This document shows, one piece after another, positions 1-5,743 of a DNA stretch of 5,880 bases. Positions within the stretch are counted from its first letter, which is position 1. Each line of letters begins with the position of its first letter. Source of the DNA: Candidatus Latescibacteria bacterium 4484_7 (GTDB taxonomy: Bacteria > Krumholzibacteriota > Krumholzibacteriia > Krumholzibacteriales > Krumholzibacteriaceae); NCBI GenBank assembly GCA_002085285.1, contig NATK01000147.1:1-5880 (forward strand). Reading direction: 5' to 3'. Below the pieces are notes generated by a model. It ran no database searches. It saw only the letters and a list, made by a program, of their open reading frames with translations, and was not told where the DNA came from. Made by a program: the position numbers and the translations under genes.

Positions 1-6
1 AGAAGA

Positions 7-891
7 TTGTTGAATCGTGTCATCCCGATGAACAAGACCAGCGGAATCAGTACCTACGATTGTGTAAGAAGGCTGAAGAAGCTCGTCGACATAGAGAAGA
101 TCGGGCATGCGGGAAGCCTCGATCCGTTGGCGACCGGTCTTGTGTTGATCCTTACCGGTGAGGCGACAAAACTTTCGAGCTACCTGATGGATTTGCCCAA
201 GAGGTATATCGCTAGTGTCCAGCTCGGTAGAAGCACGGATACTCAAGATGCCGAAGGGAGCATCGTAGCCGAAGGCGATTGGGGCCATATCGAGCGGAAA
301 GACATCGAACAGATCGTCGAGAGCTTCGTAGGAAAGCGTAAGCAGGTGCCGCCCATGTATTCGGCGTTGAAGCACAAGGGCACTCCGTTGTACGTGCTGG
401 CGAGAAGGGGAAAGAGCATCGAGAGAAAACCAAGGGACGTGGAGATATACGAACTCGAGCTCATCGAATTCGAACCGCCTCTTTTCACAGTGGAAGTCTA
501 TTGTTCACGCGGGCTTTACGTGAGGGCATTGGCGGAGGAAATAGGCGCCGAATTGGGGGTCCCGGCTCACCTGCACGATCTCGAGAGAGTCGCAGTCGGC
601 CATTTCACGATCGACGATGCTGTGGATTGTGATTCGATCGACTCGCTTCTCACCATAGAAAAACCGGGTTATTCGATGTCCGAAGCGTTGAAACATCTGC
701 CGACGGTAGAAGTGACTGTGGAAGAGGCTGCAAGGCTTTCGAACGGCATCGCTCCGAGACTTTCCACTTCATCGATCGACCTCGTGAACGACAGAGCACT
801 TTTCAAATTGATTCGGCCCGACGGTTCCCTCGGTGCAATCGCAGAAATAAGCAGAAGAGGTGAAGTGAGTCTAAAGAGGGTGTTCGGTTGA
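7..891 (+). CDS. truB: tRNA pseudouridine(55) synthase TruB
   Basis: Isomerises uridine 55 to pseudouridine in the T-loop of tRNAs; acts in the cytosol without a cofactor. The catalytic motif GHAGSLDPLATG is at residues 33-44, with the nucleophile Asp39. The family tyrosine follows in KRY (Tyr67). Further conserved blocks are PPMYSALK and SRGLYVRALAEEIG. The last ~65 residues (from LPTVEV) look like the PUA-type RNA-binding C-terminal domain, so the 294-residue protein is full length. The TTG start at 7 is chosen because, compared from memory with short TruB proteins such as that of Bacillus, it leaves the usual nine residues before the conserved Lys (here MNK-TSG). Only six bases precede it and the frame is open to the window edge, so a start further upstream cannot be excluded. 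No ribosome binding site can be judged. Typical upstream neighbours (infB, rbfA) lie outside the window. Confidence 0.93.
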   Translation: MLNRVIPMNKTSGISTYDCVRRLKKLVDIEKIGHAGSLDPLATGLVLILTGEATKLSSYLMDLPKRYIASVQLGRSTDTQDAEGSIVAEGDWGHIERKDIEQIVESFVGKRKQVPPMYSALKHKGTPLYVLARRGKSIERKPRDVEIYELELIEFEPPLFTVEVYCSRGLYVRALAEEIGAELGVPAHLHDLERVAVGHFTIDDAVDCDSIDSLLTIEKPGYSMSEALKHLPTVEVTVEEAARLSNGIAPRLSTSSIDLVNDRALFKLIRPDGSLGAIAEISRRGEVSLKRVFG

Positions 892-1057
892 CGCCGGCAA
901 TTTGAGGCCATCGACGTCACGGGCTGGTGGTCTTTTATTGTTTTATTATATATGAGCAAACAGATTCTTGATCAGGTGAATCGTCGGGGGCAGGATCGTT
1001 TGAATATCGGCCGGCGAAGGGTCTTTTTATGGCTGGTGAAATGAAGCGGCGGACGCT
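892..1057 (+). other. truB-ribF spacer, AT-rich, no clear gene
   Basis: This 166-nt spacer has a U-rich stretch at 931-953 just after truB, preceded by weak possible stems (AGGCCA 905-910 with TGGTCT 928-933, one G-U pair, 17-nt loop). It might be a poor intrinsic terminator. Within it, TATTAT (944-949) resembles a -10 box but has no good -35 partner. A 30-codon ORF at 952-1044 and a 10-codon ORF at 1029-1061 are present; the latter's TGA overlaps the ribF ATG as ATGA. Neither resembles a known protein. I treat the region as untranslated with unresolved regulatory content. Confidence 0.3.
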
Positions 1058-2011
1058 ATGAGAATAGTAGAGGGATCGTTATCAATAGAAGAATCGGTTG
1101 GCTCCGTCGTGACGATAGGGGTCTTTGACGGGGTGCACATCGGTCACCGCAAGATCATTGAAAGGGTAATCGAAACGAAACGTTTGCGCAATCTCCCCAG
1201 ATCGGTGCTCTACACGTTTAGAAATCATCCCCTCACCGTCACACATCCCGAGATGGCGCCGCCGATCCTGACTACACTGCCCGAAAAACTTTCACTGCTC
1301 GAAGAGTTTGACCTCGATGTTGTTCTGATAGAGGATTTTTCTACAGAACTCGCAGGCATGAACTACAGAGAATTCATCAACGATATTCTCATCCAGACAC
1401 TTCGTATGAGGCACCTCGTCGTTGGGTACGATTTTCATCTGGGGAAGAACAGAGAAGGATCACAGAAGAAACTGGCCCGTGAGGGGGAGAGAATGGGATT
1501 CGGAGTGACGATTGTTCCACCGGTCGTTCTTTCGGGGACGGCCGTTTCCAGCACGAGAATAAGGAAGTGCATAAAGGAACGACACATCAAAAGGGCGGCC
1601 AAGTTCCTCGGTCACGACTACTTCTTCGACGCCGTCGTCGTCGAGGGTGAGGGTGTGGGGAGGCGCATCGATTTTCCCACGGCGAACCTTCGCATTGATG
1701 ACGAAGCCAAGCTGCTCCCTCCCGATGGCGTTTATGCGGTCAAGGCGGAGCTTTCTGGAGAGAAATTTGCTGGGATGATGAACATCGGCAGGGCTCCGAC
1801 GATCCGGAATGACGAGCGACGGACCATAGAGGTGCACCTCTTAGGTCTTTCGAAAATGATATACGGAGAGAGAATCAGAGTACACTTTGCAGGCTTTATC
1901 AGAGGGGAAGAAAAGTTCGAAAACGCGGATCTCCTCCGTGAGCAGCTCAAGAAGGACAAGGAGGCGGCAATTCGTATTCTGCAAAAGAATGGAACGGAAG
2001 ATGCATCGTAA
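1058..2011 (+). CDS. ribF: Bifunctional riboflavin kinase / FMN adenylyltransferase (FAD synthetase)
   Basis: Phosphorylates riboflavin to FMN and adenylates FMN to FAD, supplying flavin cofactors in the cytosol. The N-terminal adenylyltransferase domain shows the nucleotidyltransferase signature GVFDGVHIGH (residues 21-30) and the second motif SSTRIR (164-169). The C-terminal kinase domain starts near residue 185 and carries GRRIDFPTANL (201-211), whose PTAN is the riboflavin kinase signature, followed by LPPDGVYAV and the MMNIGRAPT block. At 317 residues it matches the family's usual ~310. The ATG at 1058 places the N-terminus (MRIVEG) where RibF proteins normally begin. The upstream site is weak (GCGGCGGA, 1046-1053), and a tiny ORF ends in an ATGA overlap with this start, so translational coupling is possible. 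No FMN riboswitch is recognisable upstream. Placement between truB and rpsO is common in bacteria. Confidence 0.96.
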   Translation: MRIVEGSLSIEESVGSVVTIGVFDGVHIGHRKIIERVIETKRLRNLPRSVLYTFRNHPLTVTHPEMAPPILTTLPEKLSLLEEFDLDVVLIEDFSTELAGMNYREFINDILIQTLRMRHLVVGYDFHLGKNREGSQKKLAREGERMGFGVTIVPPVVLSGTAVSSTRIRKCIKERHIKRAAKFLGHDYFFDAVVVEGEGVGRRIDFPTANLRIDDEAKLLPPDGVYAVKAELSGEKFAGMMNIGRAPTIRNDERRTIEVHLLGLSKMIYGERIRVHFAGFIRGEEKFENADLLREQLKKDKEAAIRILQKNGTEDAS

Positions 2012-2019
2012 CTCCTAAT

Positions 2020-2049
2020 AACAGGGGGGTCACCTTGTCTCTTCCTGTT
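2020..2049 (+). terminator. Hairpin after ribF, possible weak terminator
   Basis: AACAGG (2020-2025) pairs perfectly with CCTGTT (2044-2049). The stem can extend inward by G-U and G-C pairs (2026-2029 with 2040-2043) to about 10 bp around a 10-nt loop. It lies 8 nt after the ribF stop. No T-run follows (CCCGGCAAAAG), so it is not a canonical intrinsic terminator. It may instead protect the ribF 3' end or be incidental. Confidence 0.25.
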
Positions 2050-2065
2050 CCCGGCAAAAGAATGA

Positions 2066-2096
2066 TTGACAATTTTGCGGAAAGGTGTAATTTATT
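2066..2096 (+). promoter_or_regulatory. Candidate sigma-70 promoter for rpsO(-pnp)
   Basis: A perfect -35 hexamer TTGACA lies at 2066-2071. The -10 is less certain: TAATTT at 2088-2093 (16-nt spacer, 3 of 6 matches) or TTTATT at 2091-2096 (19-nt spacer, 4 of 6). The surrounding 2087-2108 stretch is AT-rich. The position, ~110 nt before rpsO and after a hairpin, suits an rpsO promoter giving a long leader. The -35 is seen directly; its function is inferred. Confidence 0.5.
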
Positions 2097-2099
2097 AAA

Positions 2100-2207
2100 A
2101 TTACTAAAACGGCATTATGAGATGCAGTTGTAAGGCGGATTGAACGTGCATGTTCTTTCTGCTGCCATCGCGTTATCTCAGCGTGAGGTTAAGGAGGTGT
2201 TTTAACG
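2100..2207 (+). promoter_or_regulatory. Structured rpsO mRNA leader, candidate S15 autoregulatory element
   Basis: This ~108-nt untranslated leader contains three small potential hairpins: GCATT/GATGC (2112-2125, one G-U), GAACG/TGTTC (2142-2155, one G-U, loop TGCA) and ATCTCA/TGAGGT (2175-2189, one G-U, loop GCG). The last ends one base before the Shine-Dalgarno. S15 is known to repress its own mRNA through leader structures that differ among bacterial groups, so a regulatory fold here is reasonable. I do not recognise it as one of the described S15 leader classes. The structures were found by eye without energy calculation. Confidence 0.35.
2191..2199 (+). promoter_or_regulatory. Strong Shine-Dalgarno site of rpsO
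   Basis: AAGGAGGTG is a nine-base match to the 16S rRNA 3' end complement, with the GGAGG core ending 10 nt before the ATG at 2208. It fixes the rpsO start and abuts the 2175-2189 hairpin, so folding there could affect initiation. Confidence 0.8.
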
Positions 2208-2477
2208 ATGGCACTGCCAAAGGATTTGAAGAGGGAAGTTATAAGTAAGTATCGATTGCACGAGAACGATTCTGGTTCTCCTGAGGTTCAGATCGCTCTT
2301 CTCACCGAGAGAATCAATCAACTTACCAAACATTTCCAGGTACACAAGAAGGATTTTTCGTCGAGACGTGGATTATTGAAGCTCGTGGGCAGACGCCGCA
2401 AGCTTCTTGATTATCTCAAAAAGAATAAGATCGATAAGTATAGAGCGATAATCAAGGAATTGAACCTGCGCAAATAA
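2208..2477 (+). CDS. rpsO: 30S ribosomal protein uS15
   Basis: Small-subunit protein that binds the central domain of 16S rRNA (helices 20-22 junction) early in 30S assembly and forms an intersubunit bridge. The 89-residue product has the standard family length. It shows the conserved features in order: the N-terminal helix, GSPEVQIALLTERI, the LTKHF segment, HKKDFSSRRGLLKLVGRRRKLLDYL with the conserved His/Asp/Ser rRNA contacts, and a basic C-terminal helix ending NLRK. The start is set by a very strong Shine-Dalgarno site. It has its own candidate promoter and structured leader upstream and is followed by pnp after 87 nt (69 nt to an alternative in-frame ATG), the classical rpsO-pnp arrangement. 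Identification is effectively certain. Confidence 0.98.
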   Translation: MALPKDLKREVISKYRLHENDSGSPEVQIALLTERINQLTKHFQVHKKDFSSRRGLLKLVGRRRKLLDYLKKNKIDKYRAIIKELNLRK

Positions 2478-2497
2478 CCTTCCCGGCCTTGGATATT

Positions 2498-2540
2498 CAA
2501 AACAAGATACTTAGGCGATTCGGGTTTTGGTTGGTTTTTT
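2498..2540 (+). terminator. Possible weak terminator/attenuator between rpsO and pnp
   Basis: CAAAAC (2498-2503) is complementary to GTTTTG (2524-2529) across a 20-nt loop, and six T residues follow at 2535-2540. The stem is short and A/T-rich, so termination would be partial at best. In E. coli a terminator and an RNase III-cut hairpin occupy this position, which makes a site here plausible but not shown. Confidence 0.25.
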
Positions 2541-2548
2541 ATTGTTAT

Positions 2549-2553
2549 GGAGG
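2549..2553 (+). promoter_or_regulatory. Shine-Dalgarno GGAGG deciding the pnp start
   Basis: GGAGG lies 11 nt before the ATG at 2565 and overlaps the alternative in-frame ATG at 2547. Because this is the only good ribosome binding sequence here, translation should start at 2565 rather than 2547; the 11-nt spacing is a little long. Confidence 0.6.
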
Positions 2554-2564
2554 CATACAAGAAT

Positions 2565-3905
2565 ATGGTTAGAAAGCAATTGGTGGTTGACGGTAAGAAT
2601 ATGTTCTTCGAGACGGGGAGGATGGCCAAGCAGGCTGATGGTTCCGTTCTCGTTGGTGAAGAGGGGACTGTCGTACTGGTGACCGCTGTAGCATCGAAGG
2701 ATGCAGAGACGGATAAGGATTTTTTCCCTTTATACGTAGAGTATAGAGAAAAATTTTACGCCGCGGGCAAGATTCCCGGCGGCTTCTTCAAGAGAGAGGG
2801 GCGTCCGGGGGAGAAGGAGACTCTCGGCGCTCGTCTAATAGACAGGCCGATAAGGCCTCTCTTCCCCGAAGGATTCCGCTACGAGGTGCAGGTCGCATGC
2901 AGCGTTTTGAGCAGCGACCAGCAGCACCAGTCAGATGTCCTCGGGATAACCGGAGCCTCTCTGGCTCTCGCCCTATCCGATATTCCGTTCGGAGACATCA
3001 TAAGCGGTGTCCGCGTGGGGATGAAGGACGGCAAATTCATCATCAACCCTACGTTCAATGAAGTCGAGGAAGGCGACCTCGATCTCGTGGTAGCGGGCAC
3101 GGATGAGGCGATCATCATGGTCGAAGGCGGCGCTAAGGAGGTGCCGGAATCAGTCCTTGCCGAGGCCCTGGAGTTTGCACATGAGAATATAAAGAGGTTC
3201 AATGCATTTCAGAGGGAGTTTCTTGCTGAATGTAAGTTGAAACCGAAGAGGGAGTTCACCCCGCCCGAGAAGAACGGGGAACTTGTAGAGAAGTTGAAGA
3301 AGAATTACACCGATGAGATGAACAAGAGGAGCCGAATCCACGAAAAGCTCGAAAGAGCGAGGGCCATCAACGACCTCGTCAAGGAAGCGGTGGAGAAGTA
3401 TTCGGAGGAGTTCCCGGAGTCGGAGAAGCAGATAAAGGAGATCATGCACGACATCGAGCGAGAGGTCGTGCGCAAGATGATCATAGAAGAAAAAGTGAGG
3501 TCTGACGGACGGGGCTATACTGATATCAGAGATATCACGTGCGAAGTCGGTGTGCTTCCAAGAACGCACGGAAGCGCCCTCTTCACGAGGGGAGAGACTC
3601 AGAGCCTCGTTGTGACTACGCTTGGCACTTCTCAGGACGAGCAGAGAATCGACGACCTCGAAGGCGAATCTTGGAAGAATTACATGCTCCATTACAACTT
3701 TCCTCCGTTCAGCGTCGGGGAGGTGGGCATGTTCCGAGGTCCCGGAAGGAGGGAGATCGGTCACGGCCACCTTGCCGAGAGGGCTATTCAGCCGGTAATC
3801 CCCGGTGACGAAGAGTTCCCCTACACGATAAGGGTCGTTTCGGACATACTCGAATCCAACGGCTCGAGCTCGATGGCGACGGTAGGCGCTGAAGCAGGCT
3901 CATGA
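2565..3905 (+). CDS. pnp: Polyribonucleotide nucleotidyltransferase (PNPase), N-terminal fragment, truncated
   Basis: PNPase degrades RNA 3'-to-5' by phosphorolysis as a trimer, often in the degradosome. Intact proteins have ~700 residues: RNase PH core 1, helical linker, RNase PH core 2, KH and S1. This frame gives 446 residues: core 1 with IPGGFFKREGRP (FFKR 74-77), the helical domain, and the first half of core 2 with LHYNFPPFSVGE, RREIGHG (395-401) and SNGSSSMATV (Ser434-436, phosphate-binding serines). After Val440 it runs into six unrelated codons (GAEAGS) and a TGA. The expected continuation, a Cys-Gly-Gly-type loop then the GDxDFK segment with the catalytic aspartates (Asp486 and Asp492 in E. 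coli), is missing. The fragment should be catalytically inactive. The start at 2565 is preferred over 2547 because of GGAGG at 2549-2553 and because PNPases begin close to this point. Identity is certain; whether the truncation is biological is not. Confidence 0.9.
   Translation: MVRKQLVVDGKNMFFETGRMAKQADGSVLVGEEGTVVLVTAVASKDAETDKDFFPLYVEYREKFYAAGKIPGGFFKREGRPGEKETLGARLIDRPIRPLFPEGFRYEVQVACSVLSSDQQHQSDVLGITGASLALALSDIPFGDIISGVRVGMKDGKFIINPTFNEVEEGDLDLVVAGTDEAIIMVEGGAKEVPESVLAEALEFAHENIKRFNAFQREFLAECKLKPKREFTPPEKNGELVEKLKKNYTDEMNKRSRIHEKLERARAINDLVKEAVEKYSEEFPESEKQIKEIMHDIEREVVRKMIIEEKVRSDGRGYTDIRDITCEVGVLPRTHGSALFTRGETQSLVVTTLGTSQDEQRIDDLEGESWKNYMLHYNFPPFSVGEVGMFRGPGRREIGHGHLAERAIQPVIPGDEEFPYTIRVVSDILESNGSSSMATVGAEAGS
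3882..3889 (+). other. Deletion/frameshift junction inside pnp
   Basis: The upstream frame is good PNPase through Val (3882-3884). The downstream frame is good PNPase from Ala (3886-3888), where ALKQAHDARMKILDIM aligns with the helix before the KH domain. Only one base (3885) separates them, and TAG at 3883-3885 closes the downstream frame on its left. From memory of the family, about 78 codons should lie between. Restoring the frame requires a missing length of 2 modulo 3, for example 233 nt. Confidence 0.75.
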
Positions 3906-3912
3906 TGCGAGG

Positions 3913-4404
3913 ATGAAGATCCTCGATATAATGGACAGCACGATTTCCGAACCGAGAGTAAAGATATCGCCTTTTGCCCCGAAGATAGTCCAGATCAAGG
4001 TCCCGGTGGACAAGATCAGAGAGGTCATCGGCCCAGGGGGCAAGATGATCAGGCACATCCAGGAAGAGTCAGGAGCAAAGATAGACATCAGCGACGATGG
4101 AACCGTTCAGATAGCAGCCGTGGATCAGGCAGCCGGGGACAAGGCCCTCGAGATGATAGCGAGGATCACCGAGGAACCCGAAGTGGGCAGGGTTTACAAG
4201 GGCATCGTAAAGAGCATCGTTCCGTTCGGTGCATTTATCGAGATCCTGCCGGGCAAAGACGGGCTTCTTCATATCTCGGAAATAGACAACAAGAGGATCA
4301 ACCGGGTCGAAGACGTCATGCGACTCGGTGACGAGATCGAAGTCAAGGTAATAGGGATCGACAGGGAAGGAAAGATCAGGCTTAGCCGGAAAGCGTTGCT
4401 TTAG
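3913..4404 (+). CDS. pnp: PNPase C-terminal fragment (KH and S1 RNA-binding domains)
   Basis: Carries the RNA-binding end of PNPase. The frame is open from 3886 and its first ATG is at 3913, giving 163 residues. MKILDIM...ISEPR is the linker helix; the KH domain spans ~25-85 with the GxxG loop in IGPGGK (GPGG 40-43); the S1 domain spans 91-161 (VGRVYKGIV, FGAFIEI, GLLHISEI, GKIRLSRKA). Both domains look intact and well conserved, so the disruption is recent or artefactual. The protein ends two residues after S1, without the acidic or charged tail of many PNPases. GAGG touches the ATG directly, so there is no properly spaced Shine-Dalgarno. Separate translation would need reinitiation after the upstream TGA at 3903-3905. 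The neighbouring peptidase starts 6 nt later in the same frame. It is probably the 3' part of a disrupted pnp rather than a genuine KH-S1 gene. Confidence 0.8.
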   Translation: MKILDIMDSTISEPRVKISPFAPKIVQIKVPVDKIREVIGPGGKMIRHIQEESGAKIDISDDGTVQIAAVDQAAGDKALEMIARITEEPEVGRVYKGIVKSIVPFGAFIEILPGKDGLLHISEIDNKRINRVEDVMRLGDEIEVKVIGIDREGKIRLSRKALL

Positions 4405-4410
4405 CACTAT

Positions 4411-5667
4411 ATGATAAAACTTCCTCCTTGTAGAAAGATTGTCCTGGATTCGAAAGCGACGCTTCTTTATCAGAAGAATCCTTTCAGCCCTACGGTAGCT
4501 TTCGGTGTTTGGATGAAGAACGGTTCGCGTGACGAGGCGGACGACGAATACGGGCTCGCTCATTTCCTCGAACATATGATCTTCCGCGGGACGAAGAACA
4601 TGGATTCGCTCCAGATCGCCTATACCCTCGAGTCGATCGGGGGGCAGTGGGACGCATTTACCAGCAAGGAAGCAACCTGCTATCACGGGAAGGTTCTCGA
4701 GGAGCACTTCGGCGACATCGTCGATGTTTTCTCGGAGATGATCGTTTCACCATCGATTCCCGGCGACAGCTTCGATCTCGAAAAGCTCGTGATCACGGAG
4801 GAGATCGCAAGCGTAAAGGAATCATGCGAGGAGATGGTGAACGAGCTCTTCTTCGAGGCGCTCTTCGCCGGGCATCCGCTTGCTCACCCTGTTACAGGGC
4901 ACTTGAAAGACATCAGGAGATACGATCGCAACGATCTTCTGAGATTCCATGAAAAGAAGTACGTCGGTGAAAACGCACTGATCGGGTTCGTGGGCAATAT
5001 TCCTATGAGCAGAGTGGTGGAAGCAGTATCCAAAGGATTCAAATTCAAGAGAACGAGGGCCCGGCCGGCTGATCGTGCGGCCGAGATCAGAAGCAGAAGA
5101 GTTCGTTCCATCAGGGTCCCGGAATCAAAGCAGTCGCATGTCTGCATCGGTTCCGTTACAGTACCTGCAACGAGCAACGAAAGATATGCGCTGGCGCTTC
5201 TCTCCAATATACTCGGCGGTGGTGTGACGTCACGCCTCTTTCAAGGACTCCGGGAAAAGCTCGGGCTCGCTTATTCGGTCTTTACTACAACAAGCTTCTG
5301 GAAGGATACGGGGTTCATATGCAGTTATTTCTCCGTCGATCCCAAGAATCTCCCTCAGGCGTTGGAAATCTTTCATAGAGAAACGGCTGATATCATAGCG
5401 GGCAATCTTGAAGAGAGGGAGCTCGAAAGTGCAGTGGCTCAGGTCAAAGGAAGCGTCATTTTCGAGATAGAGAATGTGGAGAACAGGTTATTCAGGGTTT
5501 TTCAGAACGAGTTCTACCACAAGAGATACATAATGCCCAATGAGAGCATACGCGCAATAGAGAGAGTTACCTTGAACGACATCGTCGAGGCGGCGTCGAA
5601 GTATCTCGCTCCGGAGCGGCTCACATATACGACGTGCGGGCCCGTTGTTTTGAAGGGACTCATCTGA
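4411..5667 (+). CDS. M16 family zinc metallopeptidase (insulinase/processing-peptidase-like)
   Basis: Zinc-dependent peptidase of the pitrilysin/processing protease family; the substrate cannot be predicted. The inverted zinc motif HFLEH is at residues 51-55 (His51 and His55 ligands, Glu54 general base), and the third ligand is probably Glu131 in VITEEIA, 76 residues after His55 as expected for HxxEH-x(74-76)-E. The N-terminal M16 domain (~10-160) is followed by the inactive-type C-terminal half with GGGVTSRLFQGLREKLGLAYSV (269-290), which holds the conserved Arg275 and Tyr288. At 418 residues it is a normal single-chain bacterial M16B protein. No signal peptide or membrane segment is visible, so it is probably cytosolic. 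The ATG at 4411 fits family N-termini, but the nearest purine-rich site (GGAAAG, 4387-4392) is 18 nt away, so translation probably depends on coupling to pnp. Homologues downstream of pnp occur in many bacteria (mlpA/ymxG in Bacillus). Confidence 0.94.
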   Translation: MIKLPPCRKIVLDSKATLLYQKNPFSPTVAFGVWMKNGSRDEADDEYGLAHFLEHMIFRGTKNMDSLQIAYTLESIGGQWDAFTSKEATCYHGKVLEEHFGDIVDVFSEMIVSPSIPGDSFDLEKLVITEEIASVKESCEEMVNELFFEALFAGHPLAHPVTGHLKDIRRYDRNDLLRFHEKKYVGENALIGFVGNIPMSRVVEAVSKGFKFKRTRARPADRAAEIRSRRVRSIRVPESKQSHVCIGSVTVPATSNERYALALLSNILGGGVTSRLFQGLREKLGLAYSVFTTTSFWKDTGFICSYFSVDPKNLPQALEIFHRETADIIAGNLEERELESAVAQVKGSVIFEIENVENRLFRVFQNEFYHKRYIMPNESIRAIERVTLNDIVEAASKYLAPERLTYTTCGPVVLKGLI

Positions 5668-5743
5668 AGTTTTTAAGCGCGCAACGGTGAAGATGTTTGT
5701 CTGACGACGGCCTTTTCAATGTGAAGAGCACGGAGGGGGAGGT

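Noticed and set aside
892..1057. FMN riboswitch upstream of ribF
   Set aside because: None of the conserved AGGG-type junction segments of the RFN element can be seen, and the spacer is only moderately structured.
2547..2564. Upstream ATG at 2547 as the pnp start
   Set aside because: It overlaps the only good Shine-Dalgarno (GGAGG 2549-2553), has none of its own, and adds six residues (MEAYKN) not typical of the family.
3150..3770. 206-codon minus-strand ORF opposite pnp
   Set aside because: It lies entirely antisense to strongly conserved PNPase coding sequence and its translation shows no recognisable domain; it is a shadow of the + strand codon pattern.
3539..3808. 89-codon + strand ORF inside pnp
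   Set aside because: It is an Arg-rich out-of-frame reading of conserved PNPase sequence (the LHYNFPPF and RREIGHG region is in the main frame).
3860..3930. Intein, intron or insertion element as cause of the pnp split
   Set aside because: Coding sequence is missing at the junction, not interrupted by extra DNA; there are no inverted repeats, target duplications or splicing motifs.
4069..4707. 212-codon minus-strand ORF opposite the KH-S1 fragment and the peptidase start
   Set aside because: It spans two conserved + strand genes and their junction, and its translation has no recognisable motif.
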